A DNA stretch of 5,037 nucleotides from JAJPXI01 sp045595705. GTDB lineage: Bacteria; Bacillota; Clostridia; Oscillospirales; Oscillospiraceae. Positions 1-5,037 of this stretch are shown here, piece after piece. Position numbers and translations under genes: made by a program. The notes under the pieces are model-generated. The model ran no database searches, was not told the DNA's origin, and saw only the letters and a program-made list of their open reading frames with translations. The stretch covers positions 1-5,037 of the forward strand of contig JAZOBA010000009.1 of assembly GCA_045595705.1 (NCBI GenBank), read 5' to 3'. The first letter of the stretch is position 1. The number at the start of each line of letters is the position of its first letter.

Positions 1-560
1 GGACGGAAGCGGGGGCAGATGATGGTAGCCATCAGGTGGCCGCCAAAAGCAGGACGGGTCATCTTCAGACCCTTGTCTTCCATGTCCCACTTGGCAGCAT
101 CCACATCGATGGTGGAGGTGGTGCGCAGGAACTCAATGTACTTGGCGGTATCGATGTCCAGATGGGTGGCATCGGCGGTCAGGCCGGTGTGCAGACGGGC
201 AGCACAGCGGGGACCCAGATCGCGGCCAATGTTGGTAGCACCGATCAGAACGATCTCGGGTTTCTTCTCCATGACCAGATCGCAAATGACTTTAGTATAA
301 GCATCGGTGGTATAGTTCTTCAGCAAGGGGCTCTCGCACAGATACACCTTGTCGGCACCGTAACCGCCCAGCTGCTTGGCCAGATCAGCCACCTGGCTGC
401 CCAGCAGCACGCCGCACAGTTCCACACCCAGATCGTCGGCCAGCTTGCGGCCTTCGCTGAGCAGTTCGAAACTGGTGGGATTGACGGTGCCGTCATTCTG
501 TTCGCAGATGACCCATACGCCGTGGAAGGCGCTCAGATCGGTATTGATAAAATCAGACAT
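1..560 (-). CDS. etfA: Electron transfer flavoprotein alpha subunit, N-terminal part (cut by the window edge)
   Basis: This gene starts at ATG 560-558 and stays open to the left edge, giving 186 full codons plus two bases. EtfA pairs with EtfB in a soluble flavoprotein that passes electrons to or from acyl-CoA dehydrogenases. What is visible is the N-terminal alpha/beta domain: an opening segment with WVICEQNDG (residues 16-24), GATNIGRDLGPRCAARL (about 112-128), LTADATHLDID, and near the cut TRPAFGGHLMATI followed by CPRFRP. These blocks are typical of clostridial EtfA. The C-terminal FAD-binding domain lies outside the window, so neither its integrity nor any ferredoxin-like extension can be judged. 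The start is fixed by an AAGGAGG site 8 bases upstream. It lies 13 bases after etfB, and the EtfB-then-EtfA order is the usual one. Family identity is very secure. The bifurcating type is inferred. Confidence 0.96.
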   Translation of the reverse strand, partial: MSDFINTDLSAFHGVWVICEQNDGTVNPTSFELLSEGRKLADDLGVELCGVLLGSQVADLAKQLGGYGADKVYLCESPLLKNYTTDAYTKVICDLVMEKKPEIVLIGATNIGRDLGPRCAARLHTGLTADATHLDIDTAKYIEFLRTTSTIDVDAAKWDMEDKGLKMTRPAFGGHLMATIICPRFR

Positions 561-568
561 GTTGAGCT

Positions 569-575
569 CCTCCTT
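569..575 (-). promoter_or_regulatory. Ribosome binding site of etfA, fused to the etfB stop codon
   Basis: On the minus strand the sequence reads TAAGGAGG. The TAA (576-574) ends etfB and its last two bases begin the AAGGAGG site. The spacer to the etfA ATG is 8 bases. A ribosome terminating on etfB would sit directly over this site, which suggests coupled translation of the two Etf subunits at matched levels. Confidence 0.85.
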
Positions 576-1374
576 AAATGATGTGTTTCTCGGCCAGCGT
601 TGCCATCAGGCCGTCAATGGATGCCTTATCGGAACCGATCATCTGACCGGCACCCTTCATCGGGGGCGAGAAGGACTTGTACACGTTGGTGGGAGAACCC
701 TTCAGGCCGATGGTGTCCAGCTCGATCAGGGGCTCATCCTTCAGGGTGTTGAAATCATACACAGTGTAGGGCTTGGAGTCGCACTCCAAAATACCCTTGA
801 CGGTCATGTAACGGGGGGTGTTCAGTTCCTTGATGCAGGTAATCAGGCAGGGAGTCTGGACCTCGATGGTCATGTAACCGTCTTCCAGTGCGCGCTTGAC
901 AGTCAGAGTCTTGCCTTCCATCTTGATGCCGGCAGCATAGGAAACCTGGGGAATGTTCAGCTTTTCAGCGATCTGGGGACCAACCTGAGCGGTATCGCCG
1001 TCGGTGGCCTGACGGCCACAGAAGATCACATCATCCTCTTCCAGGCCCAAATGATTGATACCGGCAGCCAGGATCTGGCTGGTGGCAAACGTGTCGGATC
1101 CGCCGAACTCGCGGCCGGAGATGAGAACTGCCTCATCCACACCCATGGCCAGCAGCTCACGCAGCATGGATTCCGCAGCGAAGGGACCCATGGAGACGGC
1201 AACCACCTTGGCCTCGGGGTTGGCATCCTTGAGAGCCAGAGCGGCCTCAACGGCGTTCAGGTCATCGGGGTTGGTAATGGTGGCCATAGAGGCACGGTCC
1301 ATGGTGCCGTCGGCCTTGACAGCAACCTTGCCGGAAGTATCGGGCACCTGCTTTACACAGACAATAAATTTCAT
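574..1374 (-). CDS. etfB: Electron transfer flavoprotein beta subunit
   Basis: Complete 266-residue EtfB, within the normal length for the family (about 250-265). It starts MKFIVCVKQVPDT, the classic EtfB N terminus, followed by NPDDLNAVEAAL (35-46) and GRQATDGDTAQVGPQ (120-134), the conserved nucleotide-binding loop region. The DGDTAQVGP form of this loop is common in Etf pairs that work with clostridial enoyl-CoA reductases and bind a second FAD in place of AMP, so an NADH-oxidising, possibly bifurcating role is plausible but inferred. It would form a heterodimer with the EtfA encoded next and supply electrons to the acyl-CoA dehydrogenase encoded just before. The start is set by AAGGAGG 8 bases upstream. 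It lies 13 bases after the dehydrogenase gene. Nothing in it looks broken. Confidence 0.97.
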   Translation of the reverse strand: MKFIVCVKQVPDTSGKVAVKADGTMDRASMATITNPDDLNAVEAALALKDANPEAKVVAVSMGPFAAESMLRELLAMGVDEAVLISGREFGGSDTFATSQILAAGINHLGLEEDDVIFCGRQATDGDTAQVGPQIAEKLNIPQVSYAAGIKMEGKTLTVKRALEDGYMTIEVQTPCLITCIKELNTPRYMTVKGILECDSKPYTVYDFNTLKDEPLIELDTIGLKGSPTNVYKSFSPPMKGAGQMIGSDKASIDGLMATLAEKHII

Positions 1375-1382
1375 GTTTCAGT

Positions 1383-1389
1383 CCTCCTT
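1383..1389 (-). promoter_or_regulatory. Ribosome binding site of etfB, fused to the dehydrogenase stop codon
   Basis: As at the etfB/etfA junction, the minus strand reads TAAGGAGG. The TAA (1390-1388) ends the acyl-CoA dehydrogenase gene and overlaps the AAGGAGG site. The spacer to the etfB ATG is 8 bases. This suggests translational coupling of the reductase to its electron donor. Confidence 0.85.
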
Positions 1390-2530
1390 ACTTCAGCACA
1401 TTGCCGGAGATAACCAGCTTCTGAATCTGAGAAGTGCCTTCATAGATGGAGGTAATGCGGGCATCGCGATAGAAACGCTCCACCTTGTATTCCTTGATAT
1501 AGCCGTAACCGCCGTGGATCTGCAGGGCGTCATAGGCAACGCGGTTACACATCTCAGCTGCAAACAGCTTGCTCATGGCGCACAGCTTGGTGGCCTCGGG
1601 ATCGTTGGCATCCTTACGCACGGCGGTGGAGTAGATCAGCTGACGGGCAGCCTCAATCTGAGTTGCCATGTTGGCGATCATGAAGCTGATATCCTGGAAC
1701 TTGGCGATGGGCTGACCAAACTGCTTACGCTCTTTGGCGTAGCGAGTAGCCTCCTCCAGACAACCCTGAGCAATACCCAGAGCCTGAGCAGCCATACCCA
1801 GACGACCGCCGTCCAGCGTCTTCATAGCGGTAGCAAAACCCTTGTGCAGGGGGCCCAGCAGGTCGCTCTTGTGGACGCGGACGTCCTCCAGAATGACATC
1901 GCTGGTGGGATAGCCGATCATACCCATCTTGTGCTCGGGCTTACCGCAGGAAACGCCGGGCAGCTTCATGTCCACAATGAACATGGAAATGCCGCGACTG
2001 CCCTTCTGTGTGGGATCGGTCTTAGCATAGACCACGCAGTAGTCAGCAAAGGGAGCGCCCGAGATGAAGGTCTTGCGACCGTTCAGAACAAAATAATCGC
2101 CATCCTGCACGGCAGTGGTCTGGGTGCTGCCGGCATCAGAACCGGCACCGGGCTCGGTCAGACCGAAAACCAGAATCTTCTCACCCTTGGCCACGGGGAC
2201 CACATACTTCTGCTTCTGCTCTTCGTTGCCGCAGTACAGCAGAGGACCGGCACCCAGAGAGTTGGAAGTGTTGGCATAAATGGACAGAACGGGAGACACG
2301 CGGGCAAATTCCTCGATCAGCAGGACATAAGCCAGGCTGTCGCCGCCCTGACCGCCGTACTCCACGGGAATCTTGGTGCCCATGAAGCCGTACTTGGCCA
2401 TCTTGTTGTGGATATCCCAGTTGAACTCGCCGGTGTTTTCCAGCTCGTCCAGCAGTTCGGTGGTAAACTCGGTTTCGGCAAACTGGCGGAACAGCTTGCG
2501 CATCATCTGATGCTTGGTAGACAGAATCAT
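1388..2530 (-). CDS. acdA: Acyl-CoA dehydrogenase acting as an enoyl-CoA reductase (AcdA/AcdB type)
   Basis: Complete 380-residue FAD-dependent acyl-CoA dehydrogenase of normal short-chain length. Both family signatures are present: GLTEPGAGSDAGS (123-135), and a C-terminal block running from Q337 through GGYGYIKE to D356. The likely catalytic base is E364 in IYEGTSQ, the position used by short- and medium-chain enzymes rather than the shifted position of isovaleryl-CoA dehydrogenase. The FAD-binding RKQFGQPI motif is at 268-275. Placed before etfBA and after a 2-hydroxyacyl-CoA dehydratase, it most likely runs in the reducing direction, saturating the 2-enoyl-CoA formed by the dehydratase, as AcdA does in the Clostridium sporogenes phenylalanine/tryptophan pathway. 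Butyryl-CoA dehydrogenase is a close relative, but no butyrate-pathway genes are visible here. The start is set by AAGGAGG 8 bases upstream. The family is certain. The acyl substrate is not determined. Confidence 0.94.
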   Translation of the reverse strand: MILSTKHQMMRKLFRQFAETEFTTELLDELENTGEFNWDIHNKMAKYGFMGTKIPVEYGGQGGDSLAYVLLIEEFARVSPVLSIYANTSNSLGAGPLLYCGNEEQKQKYVVPVAKGEKILVFGLTEPGAGSDAGSTQTTAVQDGDYFVLNGRKTFISGAPFADYCVVYAKTDPTQKGSRGISMFIVDMKLPGVSCGKPEHKMGMIGYPTSDVILEDVRVHKSDLLGPLHKGFATAMKTLDGGRLGMAAQALGIAQGCLEEATRYAKERKQFGQPIAKFQDISFMIANMATQIEAARQLIYSTAVRKDANDPEATKLCAMSKLFAAEMCNRVAYDALQIHGGYGYIKEYKVERFYRDARITSIYEGTSQIQKLVISGNVLK

Positions 2531-2538
2531 CCTGTTTT

Positions 2539-2550
2539 CCTCCTTTATCA
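2539..2550 (-). promoter_or_regulatory. Tandem stop codons and ribosome binding site between CoA-transferase and dehydrogenase genes
   Basis: On the minus strand the CoA-transferase ends in TGA (2550-2548), followed at once by an in-frame TAA (2547-2545) that runs into AAGGAGG (2545-2539). The spacer to the dehydrogenase ATG at 2530 is 8 bases. The second stop would block readthrough of the leaky TGA. The strong site fixes the dehydrogenase start. Confidence 0.8.
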
Positions 2551-3777
2551 GTCACGCTGCCGTGCAACACCGGCTGCCAGCATGGAATCAACCTGCTCAG
2601 CGGTATAGCCCAGATCAGACAAAATTTCACGGGTGTGCTCACCCAGATAGGGACCACGAACATAAGGGGGCAGACCGGCCTCGGTGAACATGACCGGAGT
2701 GCGCACCAGAGTGCGGGTGTTGCCGGTAGGATACTCCATGGCGTACAGGCAGTCACTTGCCCATGCCTGCTCGTCCACCAGAACTTCGTCCCAGGTCTGA
2801 GCAACGGCGAAGGGAATGTCGGCCTCGGTCAGGATCTGCTTCCACTCTTCCAGATCCTTCTCGGCAAAACCGTTAGCGAGAATATCGTAGAACTCCTCCA
2901 GATTGTCCTGCAGATTGGACTGGGGATAGAAGCGGGGATCATCAATCAGATCGGCGCGGCCAATCAGAGGAACAAACTTGGGATAGTGGAAATCATAGCG
3001 AGGCACGGCAATCTGCAGCCAGCGGCCGTCCTTGGTACGGTGAGCCATGTTCAGCGGGTTGGCAATCAGCTTACGGGACACAGGGTACTTGGTGGAGGGA
3101 TGACCGTACTGAGCGCTCTGCAGCATGATGCTGATGTCCCAAAGTGCAGAGTGGAGCAGGCTGACGATGACCTTGTCGCCGTTGCCGCCCTTTTCCACCT
3201 TATACAGAGCTGCGATCAGGCCGGAAGCCAGATTCATAGCAACCTGATGGTCACCAAAGCCGGCGATGGGAGTCATGGGTGCACTGCCTGCATCGTACAT
3301 GGTACCCAGAACGCCGCCGCGGGCAAAGAAGGAAGTAAAGTCAAAACCGGGCAGGTCCTTGTCGGGGCCCTTTTCACCGTAGCCGCTGACAATACCGTAA
3401 ACCAGCTTGGGATACTGCACCTTCAGACTCTCGTAGTCCAAACCGGCGCGCTCCAGAGCGGGCTGGCGCCAGTTGGTCACAAAGATGTCGGCCTGAGAGA
3501 GCAGCTCATCCAGCACCTTGCGGCCGGCGGGGTCCTTGGTGTTCAGGGCAATGCACTTCTTGCCGGCGTTGTCCAGATCGTAACTGGTCTGTTCCAGTTC
3601 ATCGCTGGGGCGGCCTTCGTTGACCGCAGTGTAGCGCAGGGGGTCACCCTGCAGGGACTCGATCTTGATGACTTCGGCGCCCAGATCGGCCAGATAGCGG
3701 GCACAAGCGGGAACGGCGACGAAAGTGGCCAGTTCCAGAACCTTTACGCCTTCAAGGGGTCGTTTCACTTCGGACAT
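2548..3777 (-). CDS. Family III (CaiB/BaiF) CoA-transferase, FldA/HadA type, for a 2-hydroxy acid
   Basis: Complete 409-residue family III CoA-transferase, the usual length. It moves CoA from an acyl-CoA, probably the saturated end product, to the 2-hydroxy acid that the dehydratase needs as a thioester. The N terminus carries LEGVKVLELATFVAVPA and then LGAEVIKIE (32-40), the family's nucleotide-fold start. GDPLRYTAVNEGRP (44-57), SGYGEKGPDKDLPGFDF (131-147) and FARGG (151-155) resemble what I recall of FldA (phenyllactate CoA-transferase) of Clostridium sporogenes. The probable catalytic aspartate, which forms the acyl-aspartyl anhydride, is D176 in GFGDHQ, matching D169-D171 in characterised members. 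It lies 38 bases after the dehydratase beta gene and 17 before the dehydrogenase gene. In the known fld and had clusters this gene precedes the dehydratase. HadA-like (2-hydroxyisocaproate) or other 2-hydroxy acid specificity remains possible. Carnitine (CaiB) or oxalate (Frc) roles do not fit the neighbours. Confidence 0.92.
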   Translation of the reverse strand: MSEVKRPLEGVKVLELATFVAVPACARYLADLGAEVIKIESLQGDPLRYTAVNEGRPSDELEQTSYDLDNAGKKCIALNTKDPAGRKVLDELLSQADIFVTNWRQPALERAGLDYESLKVQYPKLVYGIVSGYGEKGPDKDLPGFDFTSFFARGGVLGTMYDAGSAPMTPIAGFGDHQVAMNLASGLIAALYKVEKGGNGDKVIVSLLHSALWDISIMLQSAQYGHPSTKYPVSRKLIANPLNMAHRTKDGRWLQIAVPRYDFHYPKFVPLIGRADLIDDPRFYPQSNLQDNLEEFYDILANGFAEKDLEEWKQILTEADIPFAVAQTWDEVLVDEQAWASDCLYAMEYPTGNTRTLVRTPVMFTEAGLPPYVRGPYLGEHTREILSDLGYTAEQVDSMLAAGVARQRD

Positions 3778-3815
3778 AATTCTTCTCCTTTATGTAGTCG
3801 TCGTTTCGACGCAAT
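3778..3815 (-). other. 38-base gap with a small hairpin and a weaker ribosome binding site
   Basis: This is the longest gap in the window. It holds a perfect 5-bp inverted repeat with a 3-base loop (CGTCG-TTT-CGACG on the plus strand, 3799-3811), 5 bases after the dehydratase stop. Next comes AAGGAGA (3790-3784), 6 bases before the CoA-transferase ATG. The stem is short and no T-run follows, so it does not look like an intrinsic terminator. It could be chance or an mRNA-processing or stabilising element. The ribosome binding site departs by one base from the AAGGAGG used elsewhere. Confidence 0.45.
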
Positions 3816-4934
3816 TTACGCAATGGTGTCGCGCAGGGTTTCCAGCAGGGTGCGCACCTGGCCGAAGTCAGCCATCTGACGGTCGATCTCGATCTGAGAG
3901 ATGGGCACGCCGGCGGCCCGGCAGGTCTTACGGATAGGCACAAAGTCGAACTCCTCGGGATCGCAGAACTTGGTCATGACAACGAGCACGCTCTGCGCAC
4001 TGCGTTCCTTAGCCAGCCGGACGATCAGATCGGCGCGTTTTTTCTCCACATCGTAGAGCACCGAGCAGTTGTCCATACGGCTGAACTTCTCAGCCAAGGC
4101 ACGAACAGGGTCCTCCCCTTCGGGCACATCGGTGCGGTACTGGCGGCTTTCGGCGGCCACATCGTCACCGACGATCTGATAGCCCAGTTCGTCAAAGCAA
4201 TCCAGCAGCGCAGGGCTGTCGCACAGAATACCGCTGGTCACGATGCGAATCTTTTCCTTGCCGGGAGCCTGCTCTTTGAGCACGGTAATCAGTTCTTCCA
4301 CCAAAGCAGTGTGTTCTTCCTTGCGCATAAAGAAAGCACTCTTGAAAATGGCGCTGCGCTGACGCACGGTCACTTCGGGATGCTGTGCCAGCAGATCATC
4401 CACTGCGCGCATGGCGGCATTGTGGCGGTTGTATACAGCGTTGGACTTTGCCAGTTCGGCAGGGTCAAACTCGGTACCCAGCGCATTCTCCAGATCGCGG
4501 ATCACACGCTTGTAACCGGCAATAGCAAACTGGATTCCGTTTTCATTGGCGCGGTTCTGGGGATAGGTCATGGGAATGAAAGGAATATCCTTCACGGCAT
4601 ACTTCCAGTTCTGACCCAGACATTTCAGGGAATCGCACAGGGAGGGGATCACAATGGCGGATGCACCTTCATAAGTACCGGCAATGCCCATCTCCAGAAT
4701 GGACTGCATGATGGAGCAGATAAAAGCGGGGAAATATTCCTTAGCTCCCTCCAGCGCCACATCGGCACCCCATGCGCCCATGGGAACGGCGCCCATGGCG
4801 TGAATGATCTCTTCGGGGGTATAAACCGGAGCGGTCAGAACCACTTTTTTACCCTGTGCCAGGTATTCCTTCATCTGGGCGGCAGGGTTTTCCGCGACCG
4901 TCTGGAAGCGGGCCATCAATTCCTGATAATTCAT
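3816..4934 (-). CDS. 2-hydroxyacyl-CoA dehydratase beta subunit (FldC/HadC/HgdB family)
   Basis: Complete 372-residue protein, matching the roughly 370-375 residues of FldC and HadC. With the alpha subunit it forms the [4Fe-4S] dehydratase that eliminates water from a (R)-2-hydroxyacyl-CoA by a ketyl-radical route, after one-electron activation by an ATP-dependent activator. Recognisable blocks are APVYTPEEIIHAMGAVP (35-51), SLCDSLKCLGQNWK (98-111), VGDDVAAESRQYRTD (255-269), the region around MTKFCDPEEFD (320-330), and the C-terminal QIEIDRQ (347-353). Probable cluster ligands are C73, C100 or C105, and C324. The assignment rests on recalled family patterns. The start ATG overlaps the alpha-subunit stop (ATGA) and has AAGGAGG 7 bases upstream inside the alpha gene, which fits equal production of both subunits. 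Benzoyl-CoA reductase subunits belong to the same family, but the neighbouring CoA-transferase, dehydrogenase and Etf genes favour a dehydratase. Substrate unknown. Confidence 0.93.
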   Translation of the reverse strand: MNYQELMARFQTVAENPAAQMKEYLAQGKKVVLTAPVYTPEEIIHAMGAVPMGAWGADVALEGAKEYFPAFICSIMQSILEMGIAGTYEGASAIVIPSLCDSLKCLGQNWKYAVKDIPFIPMTYPQNRANENGIQFAIAGYKRVIRDLENALGTEFDPAELAKSNAVYNRHNAAMRAVDDLLAQHPEVTVRQRSAIFKSAFFMRKEEHTALVEELITVLKEQAPGKEKIRIVTSGILCDSPALLDCFDELGYQIVGDDVAAESRQYRTDVPEGEDPVRALAEKFSRMDNCSVLYDVEKKRADLIVRLAKERSAQSVLVVMTKFCDPEEFDFVPIRKTCRAAGVPISQIEIDRQMADFGQVRTLLETLRDTIA

Positions 4935-5037
4935 GCCTTTGCCTCCTTTCGGCTTTCCATGATTTCGGTCAACGCCTGAACACGGGTGTCATACTGTGCC
5001 TCAGAGAAGTTGCGGGCATCGGCCTGGTCTCCGTCAA
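4931..5037 (-). CDS. 2-hydroxyacyl-CoA dehydratase alpha subunit, C-terminal end (cut by the window edge)
   Basis: The minus strand stays open from the right edge (first full codon 5035-5033) to a TGA at 4933-4931, giving the last 34 residues of a protein. They begin DGDQADARNFSEAQYDTRVQ, the conserved tail of HadB/FldB/HgdA-type alpha subunits, where a DGDQxDxRNF motif followed by a short helix closes the protein. The last residues are a charged EIMESRKEAKA. It would pair with the beta subunit encoded next to form the iron-sulfur dehydratase. The two genes overlap by four bases (ATGA), and the ribosome binding site of the beta gene lies within the last codons. Only the tail is visible, so the cluster cysteines and substrate pocket cannot be examined. 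Confidence 0.88.
   Translation of the reverse strand, partial: DGDQADARNFSEAQYDTRVQALTEIMESRKEAKA
4942..4948 (-). promoter_or_regulatory. Ribosome binding site of the dehydratase beta gene, inside the alpha gene
   Basis: AAGGAGG on the minus strand, 7 bases before the ATG at 4934-4932, lies inside the codons for the alpha subunit's RKEA tail. It fixes the beta-subunit start. Together with the ATGA overlap, it points to coupled translation of the two subunits. Confidence 0.82.

Larger units (their letters stand above)
1..5037 (-). other. Single operon for reductive 2-hydroxy acid (Stickland-type) fermentation
   Basis: All six genes lie on one strand with junctions of -4, 38, 17, 13 and 13 bases, and no internal promoter or terminator was seen, so they are probably co-transcribed. 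The order is dehydratase alpha, dehydratase beta, CoA-transferase, acyl-CoA dehydrogenase, etfB, etfA. The products cover CoA loading, dehydration and enoyl-CoA reduction with its electron donor. The dehydratase activator and the 2-hydroxyacid dehydrogenase needed for a full pathway are not seen here. Confidence 0.85.

Noticed and set aside
36..1413. Plus-strand open frames of 181 and 345 codons opposite etfA and etfB
   Set aside because: The minus-strand EtfA and EtfB motifs are unmistakable, and the plus-strand frames are shadows of them.
1388..2530. Butyrate-pathway butyryl-CoA dehydrogenase (bcd-etfBA)
   Set aside because: The protein family and Etf arrangement would fit, but no thiolase, crotonase or 3-hydroxybutyryl-CoA dehydrogenase gene is seen and the neighbours are 2-hydroxyacyl-CoA dehydratase genes.
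1055..2608. A 517-codon open frame on the plus strand across the dehydrogenase and part of etfB
   Set aside because: It lies opposite clearly recognised genes, its translation shows no family motif, and it has no good ribosome binding site. It reflects the codon bias of the real minus-strand genes.
2181..2804. A 207-codon minus-strand frame overlapping the CoA-transferase/dehydrogenase junction
   Set aside because: It is an out-of-frame reading of two good genes. The composition (many R, P, C, W) is typical of a shifted frame in GC-rich coding DNA.
3799..3811. Hairpin as an intrinsic terminator
   Set aside because: The stem is only 5 bp and no T-run follows on the transcribed strand, so termination is unlikely.
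2635..3879. A 414-codon open frame on the plus strand opposite the CoA-transferase
   Set aside because: It is antisense to a complete, motif-rich CoA-transferase. The translation is low in recognisable structure and runs past the end of the real gene without its own signals.
2548..4934. Acrylate (lactate to propionate) pathway
   Set aside because: That pathway typically uses a family I propionate CoA-transferase, whereas this one is family III and FldA/HadA-like. It is not fully excluded for the dehydratase itself.
4311..4979. A 222-codon plus-strand open frame opposite the dehydratase beta subunit
   Set aside because: It is antisense to a protein with well-placed family motifs. No recognisable product or ribosome binding site supports it.

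Overview
The window is one stretch of a single minus-strand operon, read from right to left. It holds six genes or gene fragments, and the largest gap between them is 38 bases. In transcription order they are: the last 34 codons of a 2-hydroxyacyl-CoA dehydratase alpha subunit (FldB/HadB type); the complete beta subunit (FldC/HadC/HgdB type); a family III CoA-transferase (FldA/HadA type); an acyl-CoA dehydrogenase; electron-transfer flavoprotein beta (etfB); and the first 186 codons of electron-transfer flavoprotein alpha (etfA), cut by the left edge. No RNA gene, mobile element, CRISPR array, promoter or terminator could be supported. No stretch longer than 300 bases lacks a gene.

Together the genes encode a reductive amino-acid-fermentation module (the reductive Stickland branch). 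The CoA-transferase would load a 2-hydroxy acid with CoA from an acyl-CoA product. The oxygen-sensitive [4Fe-4S] dehydratase would remove water to give a 2-enoyl-CoA. The acyl-CoA dehydrogenase, working as a reductase with EtfAB, would saturate the enoyl-CoA, and the CoA would pass to the next 2-hydroxy acid. The known relatives are the aromatic fld cluster of Clostridium sporogenes and the leucine had cluster of Clostridioides difficile. The substrate cannot be read from this window. The activator ATPase (FldI/HadI) and the 2-hydroxyacid dehydrogenase (FldH/LdhA) are not present here and may lie outside it.

The organism is most likely a strictly anaerobic Firmicute of the gut clostridial type. 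The evidence is the oxygen-sensitive dehydratase family, strong AAGGAGG ribosome binding sites before most genes, tight operon packing, and a moderately GC-rich, C/G-ending codon style. That codon style suits Oscillospiraceae-like clostridia better than low-GC Clostridium. This placement is inference.

The genes look intact and ordinary for their families. The points worth a second look are the gene order (CoA-transferase after the dehydratase, no activator between them), the unresolved substrate, the likely electron-bifurcating Etf, and the junctions where stop codons merge with ribosome binding sites.
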